Source: Paucimonas lemoignei (GTDB lineage: Bacteria; Pseudomonadota; Gammaproteobacteria; Burkholderiales; Burkholderiaceae_D). From it: a DNA stretch of 64,000 nt. Below the pieces are notes generated by a model. That model saw only the letters and a list, made by a program, of their open reading frames with translations, searched no databases and had not been told where the DNA came from. Location of the stretch: positions 62,001 through 126,000 of the forward strand of contig NZ_SLZQ01000007.1 of assembly GCF_004342585.1 (NCBI RefSeq). Direction: 5' to 3'. Below are positions 15,719-26,900 of the stretch, one piece after another. The position numbers and the translations under genes are program-made. Positions within the stretch are counted from its first letter, which is position 1. Each line of letters begins with the position of its first letter.

Positions 15719-16130
15719 CTATTTTTCGCGCCGCGCCATATCACTCTGCGTTTTAATGCCAAATCCCCCGGCAGCACATTGCCAAATTAATCTTTTCAGC
15801 TTCAAGTAAAGCCCAGCAACCCGCTTGTCCTGTCAATCAGATAAAAGTTCTATTTCTTAAATAATAAAAATCTGTGACCGGGTGTTGTAAATCGGTTTTT
15901 TATGATGCCTTAAGGCAAAAGTTCCGATTGTAAAATGTCTATAAATCAAGGATATAGGCAAAGGCGATTGATATACTTCAATTGCCACAGAGAATTATTT
16001 GCCTTAAGAAATTATTCCTTTTTGTCAGCATATTCCCTGTCTTTGGCTTTCTTCATTTTTACCAATCAATAGCAACAAGAGCCGGCCAGAGCGTTGATTA
16101 GCGCGTGACGTTGGCGATAGAGGGAGTCGT
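15719..16130. other. AT-rich intergenic region upstream of the type I secretion operon
   Basis: 412 bases with no gene, clearly more AT-rich than the flanks. It contains a symmetric element at 15890-15929: outer arms AATCGG and CCGATT around the perfect palindrome GCCTTAAGGC (15907-15916), with a T-run and A-run between. GCCTTAAG occurs again at 16001. TTGATATACTTCAA at 15968 is one base from an FNR/CRP-type dyad. The ribosome site AGGGAG for the TolC gene is at 16118-16127. It is the likely promoter and control region for the secretion operon; no individual site is proven. Confidence 0.5.
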
Positions 16131-17900
16131 ATGTACGGAAAAGGGGACGGGTTTGCCTTGCCATTCAGCTTGAAAGCAGTGGCGGCAGGAGTATGTTTTT
16201 TTATTTCGGCGAGCACGCATGCCGAGCCTTTTCCGGAAAAGGTGACGCGCTTGCTGCGCGAGCATAACCTCATGCGCATGGTCGACGCCGATATCAATGC
16301 CGCCAAGGCGCAGGTGGATGTCGAGCAAACGGCCTGGTTCCCGAAATTTAATATGCAGCTATCGGCCGGCAATCAGAAGGTCGATCGGGATCAGGGCCTG
16401 AATGGCAGCTTTGACCCTGCAGAACGCACCTTCGGCTTGACCCAGTTGTTGTGGGATTTCGGCACCACTTCCAAGCGCATCAACTCGGCGCAGACTGTCG
16501 TGAGCAAAGAAGGCTTCGAGAGCAGCCTGCAACGCCAGAATCTCTTGCTGGCAGCGGTAGAGGCGCAATTGCGCCTGATTCGCGCCAACCAGGTCATCCG
16601 CTACGCGACCGAGTCGGAAGACAATATCAAGCGTCAGACCGCGCTGGAGAATGCGCGCATGGATGCCGGCCGCGGCTATACGACCGACGTATTGCAGGCA
16701 AAGGTGCAACTGGCTGCGGCAGAGGCGAGAAAAGTGGCCGCCGAAGGCCAGTTGATGGAAGCCGTCAATCGTTACAAGGCGGTCTTTGGCGAAGTTGTAT
16801 CCATCGACATCCCAAATCTCGAAGGCTTGGCGATACCGCTGCAAATCATGCCGCAGTCGCTGGATGAAAGCGTCGGGATGGTGAGCCAGAACAATCCTGA
16901 CGTGCTGGCCGCCGATGCGAGAACCAAGGTGGCACGGTCGGAACGCGATGTCGCCACATCGCGCGAACTGGCGCCGCGCCTGGATTTCGCGCTGACGCGC
17001 AGCCGTTACAAGGATTGGGATGGCACCCTGGGCATGCGCGACGATACCAAGGCCATGGTGCGGCTTAACTGGAATTTCGATCTCGGGATGCGCGCCACGA
17101 AGGTGACGACTGCAGCCGATCTGGCTGCGCAGTCGCTGCAGGAAAAAGCTGACTATGTGCGCGTGCAGGCAACCGAGGAAGCCCGCAACGCATGGACCAG
17201 CTGGCGTACCGCGCAGGAACGCGCCGTGTATCTGTCCAACCAGGTGGACATCGCCACCCGCTTTCTGGAGTTGGCGCGCAAGGAGCGCGAGCTGGGGCGC
17301 CGCTCCCTGCTGGACCTGCTCAATGGCGAAACCGGCCTGATCAATGCCCAGAGCGAGGCGTCTGCCGCGAAAATCGATGAAGTCATCGCGGCGTATCGCT
17401 TGTTGCGCGCGGTCGGCCGCATTTCCCAGGATATTTTCAATATGCCCAATATCCTGGTGAAGACCAGCTACGTGGCGCCCAAGAAGCATGAGGTGAGGTC
17501 CCAGGATGTCGCTCCCGCGCCGCATGCCGCCGATTTCGTCGCGGACGGCCAGGCCAGGGAAGCGATTGCCTTCGTCAAGGAATGGGCCGCGGCATGGGCT
17601 GCAAAAGACGTGCAAGCCTATCTTGCCGCGTATGCGGGCGGCTTCCAGCCGGCCGGCCAATCTCGCGCCGAGTGGGAAACCGTGCGTACAAAGCGCATCA
17701 GCCAGCCAAGCTTCATTCGCGTAGAGATCGTCAATCCGCAAGTCAGCCGGGAAAACAACCGCCTGAAGGTCAGCTTTGTGCAGAAGTACGCCTCCAGCCA
17801 ATTCTCCGACTCGACAAGAAAAACGCTGGTGCTCGTCGATGAAGGCGGCAAGCTGCGCATTCTCGAAGAGCGGGTCGAGTCGGCCGCATCCAGTCGCTAA
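16131..17900 (+). CDS. TolC-family outer-membrane efflux protein with C-terminal NTF2-like domain (type I secretion)
   Basis: 589 residues, about 120 more than usual for TolC. Signal peptide to about residue 31 (STHAEP). Residues about 40-450 form the duplicated TolC hairpin: DADINAAKAQVDVEQTAWFPKFNMQLSAGNQK, FGLTQLLWDFGTTSKRINSAQ in the first half, NNPDVLAADARTKVARSERDVATSRELAPRLDFALTRS and GRRSLLDLLNGETGLINAQSE in the second. After a linker, residues 472-585 (AIAFVKEWAAAWAAKDVQAYLAAYAGGFQP ... VSFVQKYASSQFSDSTRKTLVLVDEGGKLRILEERV) read as an NTF2-like fold resembling the C-terminal domain of Cds6-type proteins. It is first in the operon and provides the outer-membrane channel for the adhesin that follows. 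Confidence 0.85.
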   Translation: MYGKGDGFALPFSLKAVAAGVCFFISASTHAEPFPEKVTRLLREHNLMRMVDADINAAKAQVDVEQTAWFPKFNMQLSAGNQKVDRDQGLNGSFDPAERTFGLTQLLWDFGTTSKRINSAQTVVSKEGFESSLQRQNLLLAAVEAQLRLIRANQVIRYATESEDNIKRQTALENARMDAGRGYTTDVLQAKVQLAAAEARKVAAEGQLMEAVNRYKAVFGEVVSIDIPNLEGLAIPLQIMPQSLDESVGMVSQNNPDVLAADARTKVARSERDVATSRELAPRLDFALTRSRYKDWDGTLGMRDDTKAMVRLNWNFDLGMRATKVTTAADLAAQSLQEKADYVRVQATEEARNAWTSWRTAQERAVYLSNQVDIATRFLELARKERELGRRSLLDLLNGETGLINAQSEASAAKIDEVIAAYRLLRAVGRISQDIFNMPNILVKTSYVAPKKHEVRSQDVAPAPHAADFVADGQAREAIAFVKEWAAAWAAKDVQAYLAAYAGGFQPAGQSRAEWETVRTKRISQPSFIRVEIVNPQVSRENNRLKVSFVQKYASSQFSDSTRKTLVLVDEGGKLRILEERVESAASSR

Positions 17901-17977
17901 GCGTCGCAAATAACATAAAAATTCGAATGCCCGGGCCTTCAGGGAGGCCGGGTTAAGGAAGGCAAGAGGAGTACAAA

Positions 17978-20900
17978 ATGGCAGGCGAATCGGGTATGTC
18001 GGCGGCGTTGCTTCAGGCAGCCATTGAAAAGGCTGTATCGGCGTTTCAGTCAGCAGCAGCGCAAGGCGATGCGCTTGCCTTGAAGGCGGCAGGTGCGCAA
18101 GCCTCGGCATTCCTGGCATCACAGGGAATGTCGGGCGAGCAGACCGCTCGCGTGGCGGCATTCATCGAGCAGGCAATGACAGACGCGATTTCGCGCAACT
18201 TGCCATTGGAAATCCTGTTGGCAAGCGCGCGTGACGGCAGCTTGCCAGGCATGACCGCAATCACGGACCAGGCAAATCCTGACTTGCCGCAGCCGGATCA
18301 CGTGGCCAAAGATGAGGGTTCGGTCAAGGCAGGGCATGGTCTCGATGGACGCGACGCATCGTCATCGGCCACGCAGGCGCTGTCGCCAGCCGCCGCCGAA
18401 ACGGTTGCGGGCAAGCCTGGTCAGCCGGCCGGGAATCCGCCTCTCGATCACGATTCCTCCAGCGTCTTCCGGTTTGAGAATCACCTGTCGGCCACGTTCG
18501 ATTTTGGCTCAGTGTTGAATGACATTGCGTCGGGAATCCGTGACGTCCCGCTGCCGCGCAGTTATGGAGCGACCGTTCGCCCTGAGATCACTGCGCTCTC
18601 GGGGCAGTTCAACCAAAACGATCCGCTGGGAAGCCGGCCCGACCAGCCTGAAATCACGCTGCTGACCGGCGATGCCACCGCGCCTAATCTGGCCCGCGAT
18701 CTCGCGCAACCGGAACTGGCTATCTTGACGGGAGATTCGTTCTCCCGCACCTTGATCGTCAATGAGAATACGACCAATGTGTTTGTGCTTGGGCCATCCG
18801 GGCTTGCCGGCGAGCCAGTGGGCGGCTTCGGTTCCAACCGCACATCCGAGAGTGCGCAGGCTGCTTCTTCCACTCTCTACAGCGCCGTGTCGATCGTTGC
18901 CAATGCCGCGTCGGTTGCCGAGGGCAGCGATGGCGCGGTCACGATCATTACCTTCAAGGTGAGCCGCACCAATCCGGGCACCGCAGGCGATCTGACCTGG
19001 ACGGTAGCCGGGCTTGATCCCGCGGATTTCGAAAACGGCGTGGTGCCAGGCGGAACCGTCAGTTTTGCTGCAAGCCAGGTCGAGCAGGAAATCACGATTC
19101 GCATCGCCGGCAACAAGGAAATCGAAGCGCTCAAGACATTGACCGTTACCCTGAGCGCGCCTTCGTCGAGCTCGATGCAGCTCGTAAACCCTTCCGCCAG
19201 CATGGTGCTGATCGATGACGACGGCCTGGTGTCGATTTCCGCCGACCAGGCGCAAATCATAGAAGGCGACAGCGGCACCAGTAAGGTGGTGAGCTTTACC
19301 GTCACCCGCACCAATGGTGTTGGTGCCAGTTCGGTGGACTGGATCGTGAGCGGCGCGGATGCCGCTGATTTTGGCGGCAAGCTGCCATCCGGTACGGTGG
19401 TCTTTGCCGATGGCGTGCTGAGCCAGCAAGTGAACCTGACCGTCACCGGCGACCGGATCATTAAGCCGGACGAGACCCTGACTGTTACGTTGAGCAATCC
19501 GGGCGCCAACCTCAATCTCGGCAGGGCGACTGCCTCGACCACGATCATCAACGACGATGGCCTGGTGTCGATTTCCGCCAACCAGTCGCAAGTCATCGAA
19601 GGCGACAGCGGCACCAGTCAAGTGGTGAGCTTTACCGTTACTCGTACCAATGGTGTTGGCGCCAGTTCGGTGGACTGGACCGTAAGCGGCGCGGATGCCG
19701 CTGACTTTGGCGGCACGCTGCCATCCGGTACGGTGGTCTTTGCCGACGGTGTGCTGAGCCAGCAAGTGAACCTGACCTTGACCGGCGACCGGACCATCGA
19801 GCCGGACGAGACCCTGACTGTCACCCTGAGCAATCCGGGCGCCAACCTCAATCTCGGCACGGCGACTGCCTCGACCACGATCATCAACGACGACGTCGGC
19901 TTCAGCCTGATCGGTCAAACGATGGATGTGGTGGAAAGCGGGGCAGGCTCCCAGACGGCAGTCACATTCCGCGTGATCCGTTCGGAAGATCTCAATGCGG
20001 TCATGACGGTCAGCTACCGCTTCATTCCGGTGGGAAGCAATGCAGCGGATAGCGCAGATTTCGTCAATGGCCAGGATGGACTCGGCGACAACGGCGGCAT
20101 GCCGAGCGGCCAGGTCACGTTCGGCGCGGGAGAAACATCGAAGCTCGTCACCGTGTATGTCAACGGCGATGCCATCGCGGAAACCGATGAAACCTTCGGC
20201 GTGGTGCTGGCCAATCCGCCGGCAGGCACGCAAATCGTCTTCGGCGAGGCCTATGGCGTAATCCGCAGCGACGAATCCATATTCAACATCGCGGCCGTGA
20301 CGGCTTCGACGATGGAAGGCAATGGCACGGGAGGCGTGCAGCAATTTCTCGTCACGCGTACCGGCAACGTTGCCGAGGCCGGTACGGTGGGCTACACCAT
20401 CGCCGGGTATGGCGAAAATCCGGCCGAGGCGGACGACTTCGCGAGCGGCATGGCGTTTTCAGGCACGGTCAGCTTTGCCGCGGGCGAATCCAGCAAGCTC
20501 ATTTCGGTGCAATTGCAGGGCGATAGCCAGCTCGAAGGTTTCGAGTCCTATGCCGTCAAGCTGCAGGCGCAGGACAGCAATTCCATCATCGGCACCGGCA
20601 TGGCGATTGCGACTATCGATCCGGATGATGCGGCGATCAATATCGTGGCGACCAACAGCGTGGTCAAGGAAGGCTCCGGCGCCACCACGCGCCCGCAGAC
20701 TTTCACGCTGACGCGTTCGGATTATCTGGACAGCACCGTGACGATCGACTGGAAAGTGGTCGGCACCGGCCTGCATCCGGTCGATGGAGCGGATTTCGGC
20801 GGCAGCCTGCCGTCTGGCAGCATTACTTTTGCTCCCGGCGAAACGCAGAAAACCATCACCGTCACGCCGACCCCGGATGCCCTCTACGAATTCCATGAGA

Positions 20901-23900
20901 CCTACGATGTCGTGCTGACGACCAGCCAGTCCGGCGTCGTGCTGCAAACCGATACCGCTTCCGGCATGGTGCTCAACGACGATGCCGGCCTGACTCTCGT
21001 CGCCAGCAATCTGGACCGGCCAGAAGGCAACCCGGGCACGGCGTCGCAGCTATCCTTCCTGGTGCAGCGCACCGGCGATGTAACCGGCGTCTCCAGTGTG
21101 CATTGGGAGTTGGTTCCGGCTGCCTTGAATGGCGCGACTGCCGCCGATTTCCTTGCCGGCGTTCTGCCATCCGGCGACCTGACCTTCCTGGTCGGGGTGT
21201 CCAGCATGGTCGTGACGATCCCGCTGAGCACCGACAATCTGCTCGAACCCGATAAGGCATTTTCGATTCAGTTGAGCGGCGCATCGGCCGGCACCGAGAT
21301 CCTGGTAAGCCAGGTCAATGGCGTCATCCGCAATGACGATGCGGTGTTCGATCTGGTCGCCCAAACCTCGGTCAGCGAAGGCCACAGCGGCACCACCACG
21401 CTCACTTTCACCGTGCAGCGCACCGGCGACCTGACGGGCATCGACACCGTCGACTACGCCATTAGCGGCGCCAGTTCGGGCGCGGCGGCCAGCGGCAGCG
21501 ATTTCGTCGGCGGCGCCTTCCCGACCGGCACGCTGAGCTTCGCGGCGGGCGAATCGAGCAAGACCTTTACGGTGGAGATTCAAGGCGACGCGGCGCTGGA
21601 AAGCGATGAAGTATTCACAGTCACCCTGTCCAACGGCAGCGCAGGCACCAGCATCGGCAATGCCACGGCGAATGTCACCATCCTCAATGACGACGACACG
21701 CTCGCCATCACGGCAACCGATGCCGACCTGACCGAGGCGGCAAACGGCGGCACGCGCGACTTTACCTTTACCGTCACGCGCAGCGGCTTTCTTGACCGCG
21801 CCAGCAGCGTCGAATGGAGCGTGGCCGGCATCGGCGGCGCGCCTGCCGATGCGGCGGATTTCTTCGGCGGCGTGCTGCCGTCCGGAACAGTCAATTTCGC
21901 GGCCAACGAAACCAGCAAGACCATCACGATCACCGTGAATGGCGACTACAACAAGGAAGCCGACGAATCGTTCCGCGTGACGCTGTCTTCGCCTTCCGCC
22001 GGCACGACGCTGACAACCGCCAGCGCCGACGGCATCATTCGCAACGACGATACCGGCCTGGCCATTACCGCCACCAGTACGCATCACAATGAAGGCGACA
22101 GCGGCACGACAGTGCATGAATTCACCGTCACCCGCTCCGGCGTCACCACCGGCACTACGACCGTCAGCTGGGCATTGGCCGGCAGCGGCGGCAATCCTGT
22201 CGATGCCGCCGACTTCGGCGGCACGCTGCCGTCCGGCACGCTGGTTTTTGCGCCCGGCGAAACCAGCAAGGTCATCCAGGTGCACGCCAGCGGCGACACC
22301 GCCATCGAATCGACCGAAGGCTTCACGATCACGCTGTCCGGCGCGGACGGCAATGCCGACATCACCACGCCAACCGCCAGCGGCACCATCGTCGCCGACG
22401 ATATCGGCATCGCCATCAGCGCGGCCGCCAGCAGCGTCCTCGAAGGCGCAGCCGGCACGAGCCGGGTGTTGCAATACACGGTGACCCGCAGCGGCGACCT
22501 GGCTTCGCCGATCGTCATCGATTGGGCCGCCACCGGCATGGACCTGGCCGATTTCGCCAACGGCACCGTCTTGTCCGGATCGCTCTCGTTTGCCGCCAAC
22601 GAAACCAGCAAGACCATCAGCCTTACGCAGATCGGCGACAACGTCAACGAGGCGGATGAAACGCTCACCGTTACCCTGACCAACCCGCTCAGCAATCCGG
22701 CGCAAGCGCGCACTTACATCACCAACGCGACCGCCACGACCACTGTGGTCAATGACGATGCGGCGCTGACGATTAGCGCCGACGCTTCCACGGTCGCCGA
22801 GCGCAATACCGGGGATGGCGTCTCGACGCCGGTGACCTTCACCGTCACCCGCGCGGGCGACCTGAGCGCGGCCACCAGCATCGACTGGGTATTGCAGCTG
22901 CCGGGCGGCGTCGGATCGGCGGCATCCGGCGACTTCATCGGCGGCCAGGATCAGCTCGGCAGCAATGGCGGCCTGCCTTCAGGCACCGTCACCTTTGCCG
23001 CCGGCGCCAGCACCGCGCAAATCACGGTGCTGATCGCTACCGACGACCAGGTCGAACTGGATGAAAGCTTCAGCATCGTCCTGCAGGGCGCCGACGGCAA
23101 TACCGAGCTGACCGGCACGACTGCCACGGTGACCATCACCAACGACGACACCGGCTTTTCGATCGCCGCCACCGACGCCGATAAGGTCGAAGGCCATAGC
23201 GGCAGCACGACGTATACCTTCACCGTCACCCGCGCCGGCGCCATCGCTTCTGCGGCGACCGTGGACTGGGCGGTGACCGGCAGCGGCATGGCGCCGGCGA
23301 ACGCGGCCGACTTTGGCGGCTCGCTGCCAAGCGGCACCCTGTCGTTTGCCGCCGGCGAAACCAGCAAGACGCTCACCATCACCGTCGCCGGCGACACCGC
23401 TGTCGAACTGGATGAAGGGTTCACGGTCACCATCAGCAATGCCAAGCTGGATGACGCGACCCCGCAACTGATCGTCGACGCCACGGCGAGCGCCGTCATT
23501 CGCAACGACGACCAGAGTTTCGCCGTCGCCGCCGCCAACGCATCGCTGGCCGAAGGCTCGGCGGGCAATACCCAGGTGGCATTCATCATCACGCGCAGCG
23601 GCGACCTCAGCAGCGCGGCGACCGTGGATTACGCCGTCGCCGGCAGCAATGGCGCCAACCTGGCCGACGTCCTGGGCGGCGTTCTGCCCAGCGGCACGCT
23701 GACCTTCGGCGTCGGCGTGGACCAGCTGGCCGTCACCTTCGACGTGATAGCCGACACGCTGGCTGAAGGCAACGAAACCTTCACGCTTACGCTCGCCAAT
23801 CCGTCGGCGGGCATCCTGTCGGTGGCGACGGCCGATACGGTCGTGCTGAACGACGACACCAACTTCGTGCTGAGCGCGCCGGCGGCGATCGCCGAGGGCT

Positions 23901-26900
23901 CATCCGGCACCACGGCAGTCAACTTCACCGTGACCCGCACGGGCGACACGTCCGGCAGCGGCAGCGTGCGCTGGACCGTCAGCGCCGCCGCCGGCCTGAC
24001 CAGCGGCGACTTCGTCGGCAACCAGGATGCGCTCGGCACCAACAGCGGCTTGCCCAGCGGGATCGTGAACTTTGCCGCGGGCGAAACCAGCAAGACCATC
24101 ACGATCAACGTCCAGGGCGACGTTACCCTGGAAAACAACGAGACCTTGCAGGTCGTGCTTGCCAACCCGATTGGCGGCACCATCGAAGCCGGAGATGGCG
24201 TCAAGAGCACGACCATCCTGACCGACGACGACAGTTTCAGCATCAGCACGCTTACCACTACGCGTGTCGAGGGCAATACCGACAGCACCATCACCTATAC
24301 GGTGACGCGCACCGGCTCGCTTGTCGGCGCCCGTGATCTGACCTGGACTGTCGGCGGCACGAACGGCTTCAATGCGGCGACCGATCTGGCAGCCGGGCAG
24401 GCGGCGAGCGGCACGGTGAGTTTCGCCGATGGCCAGACCACGGCCACTATCGTCATTACGATCAAGGGCGATTCCACGGTGGAAGCCGATGAAATCATGA
24501 CCGTGACGCTGTCCGCGCCGCCGCCCAACTCGGTCATCGGCACGGCGACGGCATCGACCACGATCACGAACGACGATGCCAGCGTCTCCATCGCGCCGCT
24601 GCTTGCGGATAAGAGCGAAGGCAATGCGGGCTATGTCGATTTCACGTTCACCGTCACACGTTCCGGTAATACCGCGCAGACCAGCACGGTCAACTGGACG
24701 GTCGATGCCAGCGTGCTGAACGCCGTCAACGGCGCCGACTTTTATGCAACGCAGCCGACAGGCGTGAACAAGGACGGCAACGGCATTCCCTACGGCACGG
24801 TCAGCTTCGCCAATGGCGAAACCAGCAAGACCATCACGCTACGGGTGGCGGGCGACAGTGCCTTCGAAAGCGATGAAACGCTGCGCATCAACCTGTCCGA
24901 CGCTTCTGCTGGCACTGAGATCGGCACAGGCAATGCTATTGGCACTGTGCGCAACGACGATGCGCAATTCAACATCACTACCGGCACCGCGACCGCAACC
25001 GAAGGCGATGGCGGCCACGGCACCGGCGTCGCCATGACCTATACCGTCACGCGCACCGGCAACCTCAGCCAGACCAGCACCGTCGACTGGACCGTGGTGC
25101 ACGGCACGACCAATGCCAACGATTTCACCAATGGCGTGGGGGCGAATATCACGCCCAGCGGCACGCTGACCTTCGCGTCGGGCGTCTCGACCCAGACCAT
25201 CACCGTTTATGTCTACGGCGATACGGGCCTCAATAGCGTCGAGAATAATGAAAACTTCAGCATTGCGTTAAGCAATCCGAATGCCGGCAGCTCGCTGGGA
25301 GCGACCACGACCTATGCCAGCACGATCATCGAGAACGACACCTTGTTGACGGTGACGGCCAACGACATGCGCATGGCCGAGAAAGTGACCGGCGAGAGCA
25401 CGACCTTTACCTATACGGTGACCCGCTCCGGCAACACGTCCGGCACCACCACCATCAACTGGCAGGTGGGAGCGGCCACCGGAGCATTGCAGGTGTACGA
25501 CCCCACCGATGGCGACGGCTGGTCAGGATCTGCCGATGCTACAGATTTCGGCGGCAGCTTCCCGTCCGGCACGGTGACATTTGCCGCCGGCGAAACTACC
25601 AAGACCATCACGGTGACTGTCCCCGGCGACAATACGCCGGAAAACGACGAATGGTTCGTGCTGTCATTGAATGGCGGCAGCGGTTACGACCACATCCGTT
25701 CCACTTACACCGATCCGGATTTTGCCAACGGCCAGTACATTTTCCGTGACAATGGCGTTGTCGGAGTTATCTATAACGGCAACTCTTACAACTCAGCCAC
25801 GAACGGTTATATTTTCTCGGAAATCCAGCGCGACGAAGCCGTGTTTTTCCTGAGCGACCGCGAAGTCGCCAACACCAGCATACGTACGCTAAGCCCTGGC
25901 GACGCGCTTTTGATGCGCAACGAAGGCGATACGCCGGGCGACGGCGGCGCCGGCGCCACGATCGTCAACATCGGCGGTGTCGACTATGGCTATGTCGAGC
26001 ATATCTTCGCCGTGCAACGCCAGGTGGCAACCGCCGGCACGGCATCCGTCGGCTGGCGCATCGATACCTATTACAGCGCGGCCGTTACCCCGGATGATTT
26101 CCTGACGATTACCCGCGACGGTAACGGCAATATCACGGCCATCGCCACGGCTGGCGCTTTCCCTTCCGGTACGGTCACTTTTGCCGATGGCCAGGAATGG
26201 GCATACGTGAAGTTCTACACCAGGGTGGACGACGTCGGCGAGGCCAACGAGTACTACAGCATTTATCTCGAAAATCCGAGCGCCGGTTCATCGATCAACC
26301 CGGGCGACACCGCCGCCGAGCGCTATAACAACATCGGCATCATCGTCAACGATGACACGCGCTTCGATGTCGTCGCCACCAACACGGTGGAAGGCGGCAT
26401 CATCACCTATACCATCACCCGCAGCGGCGACTCGCGTGGCACCGATACGGTGGATTGGTCACTGACCCTGCCGGGCTCGGAAATCACCAACGAAGGCAAT
26501 AGCAATACCTCTACCTGGTACAAGCTCGATCCCAGCGATATCAGCGGCGTTACGGCCAGCAACGGCGGGGCCAGTTATGCCGGTGGCGTCTATTCCGGCA
26601 AGCTGACCTTCCTCGATGGCGAAACCACCAAGACAGTCATCGTCCAGACCATCGACGACAATTGGACGGAATCCTGGCGGGAAGAACTCACGCTCGTGCT
26701 GGACAATCCGCTCAACGTCGATGCCGGCGAAGCCAACCACGACCAGGAAACGCCTGTCGTCGGCAGCCCGGCCACCGCGCGGGTATACGACAACGAATCC
26801 GATCCGCTGATCAGCGTCTCGGTCAGCAGCGCCACTACCTGGGAGGGTACAGGCGCCAACGATTCGGCCGCCGGCAACTCCGTCACCTTCACCATCACGC

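Noticed and set aside
15968-15981. FNR/CRP-like site TTGATATACTTCAA upstream of the TolC gene
   Set aside because: One mismatch in a short, AT-rich degenerate consensus is expected by chance in this region; not reported as a site, only mentioned in the intergenic entry.
16359-18161. A 600-codon minus-strand frame opposite the TolC-type gene
   Set aside because: Pure mirror of the plus-strand codon bias; composition is His/Arg/Gly-rich with no motif, while the plus strand has clear TolC features.
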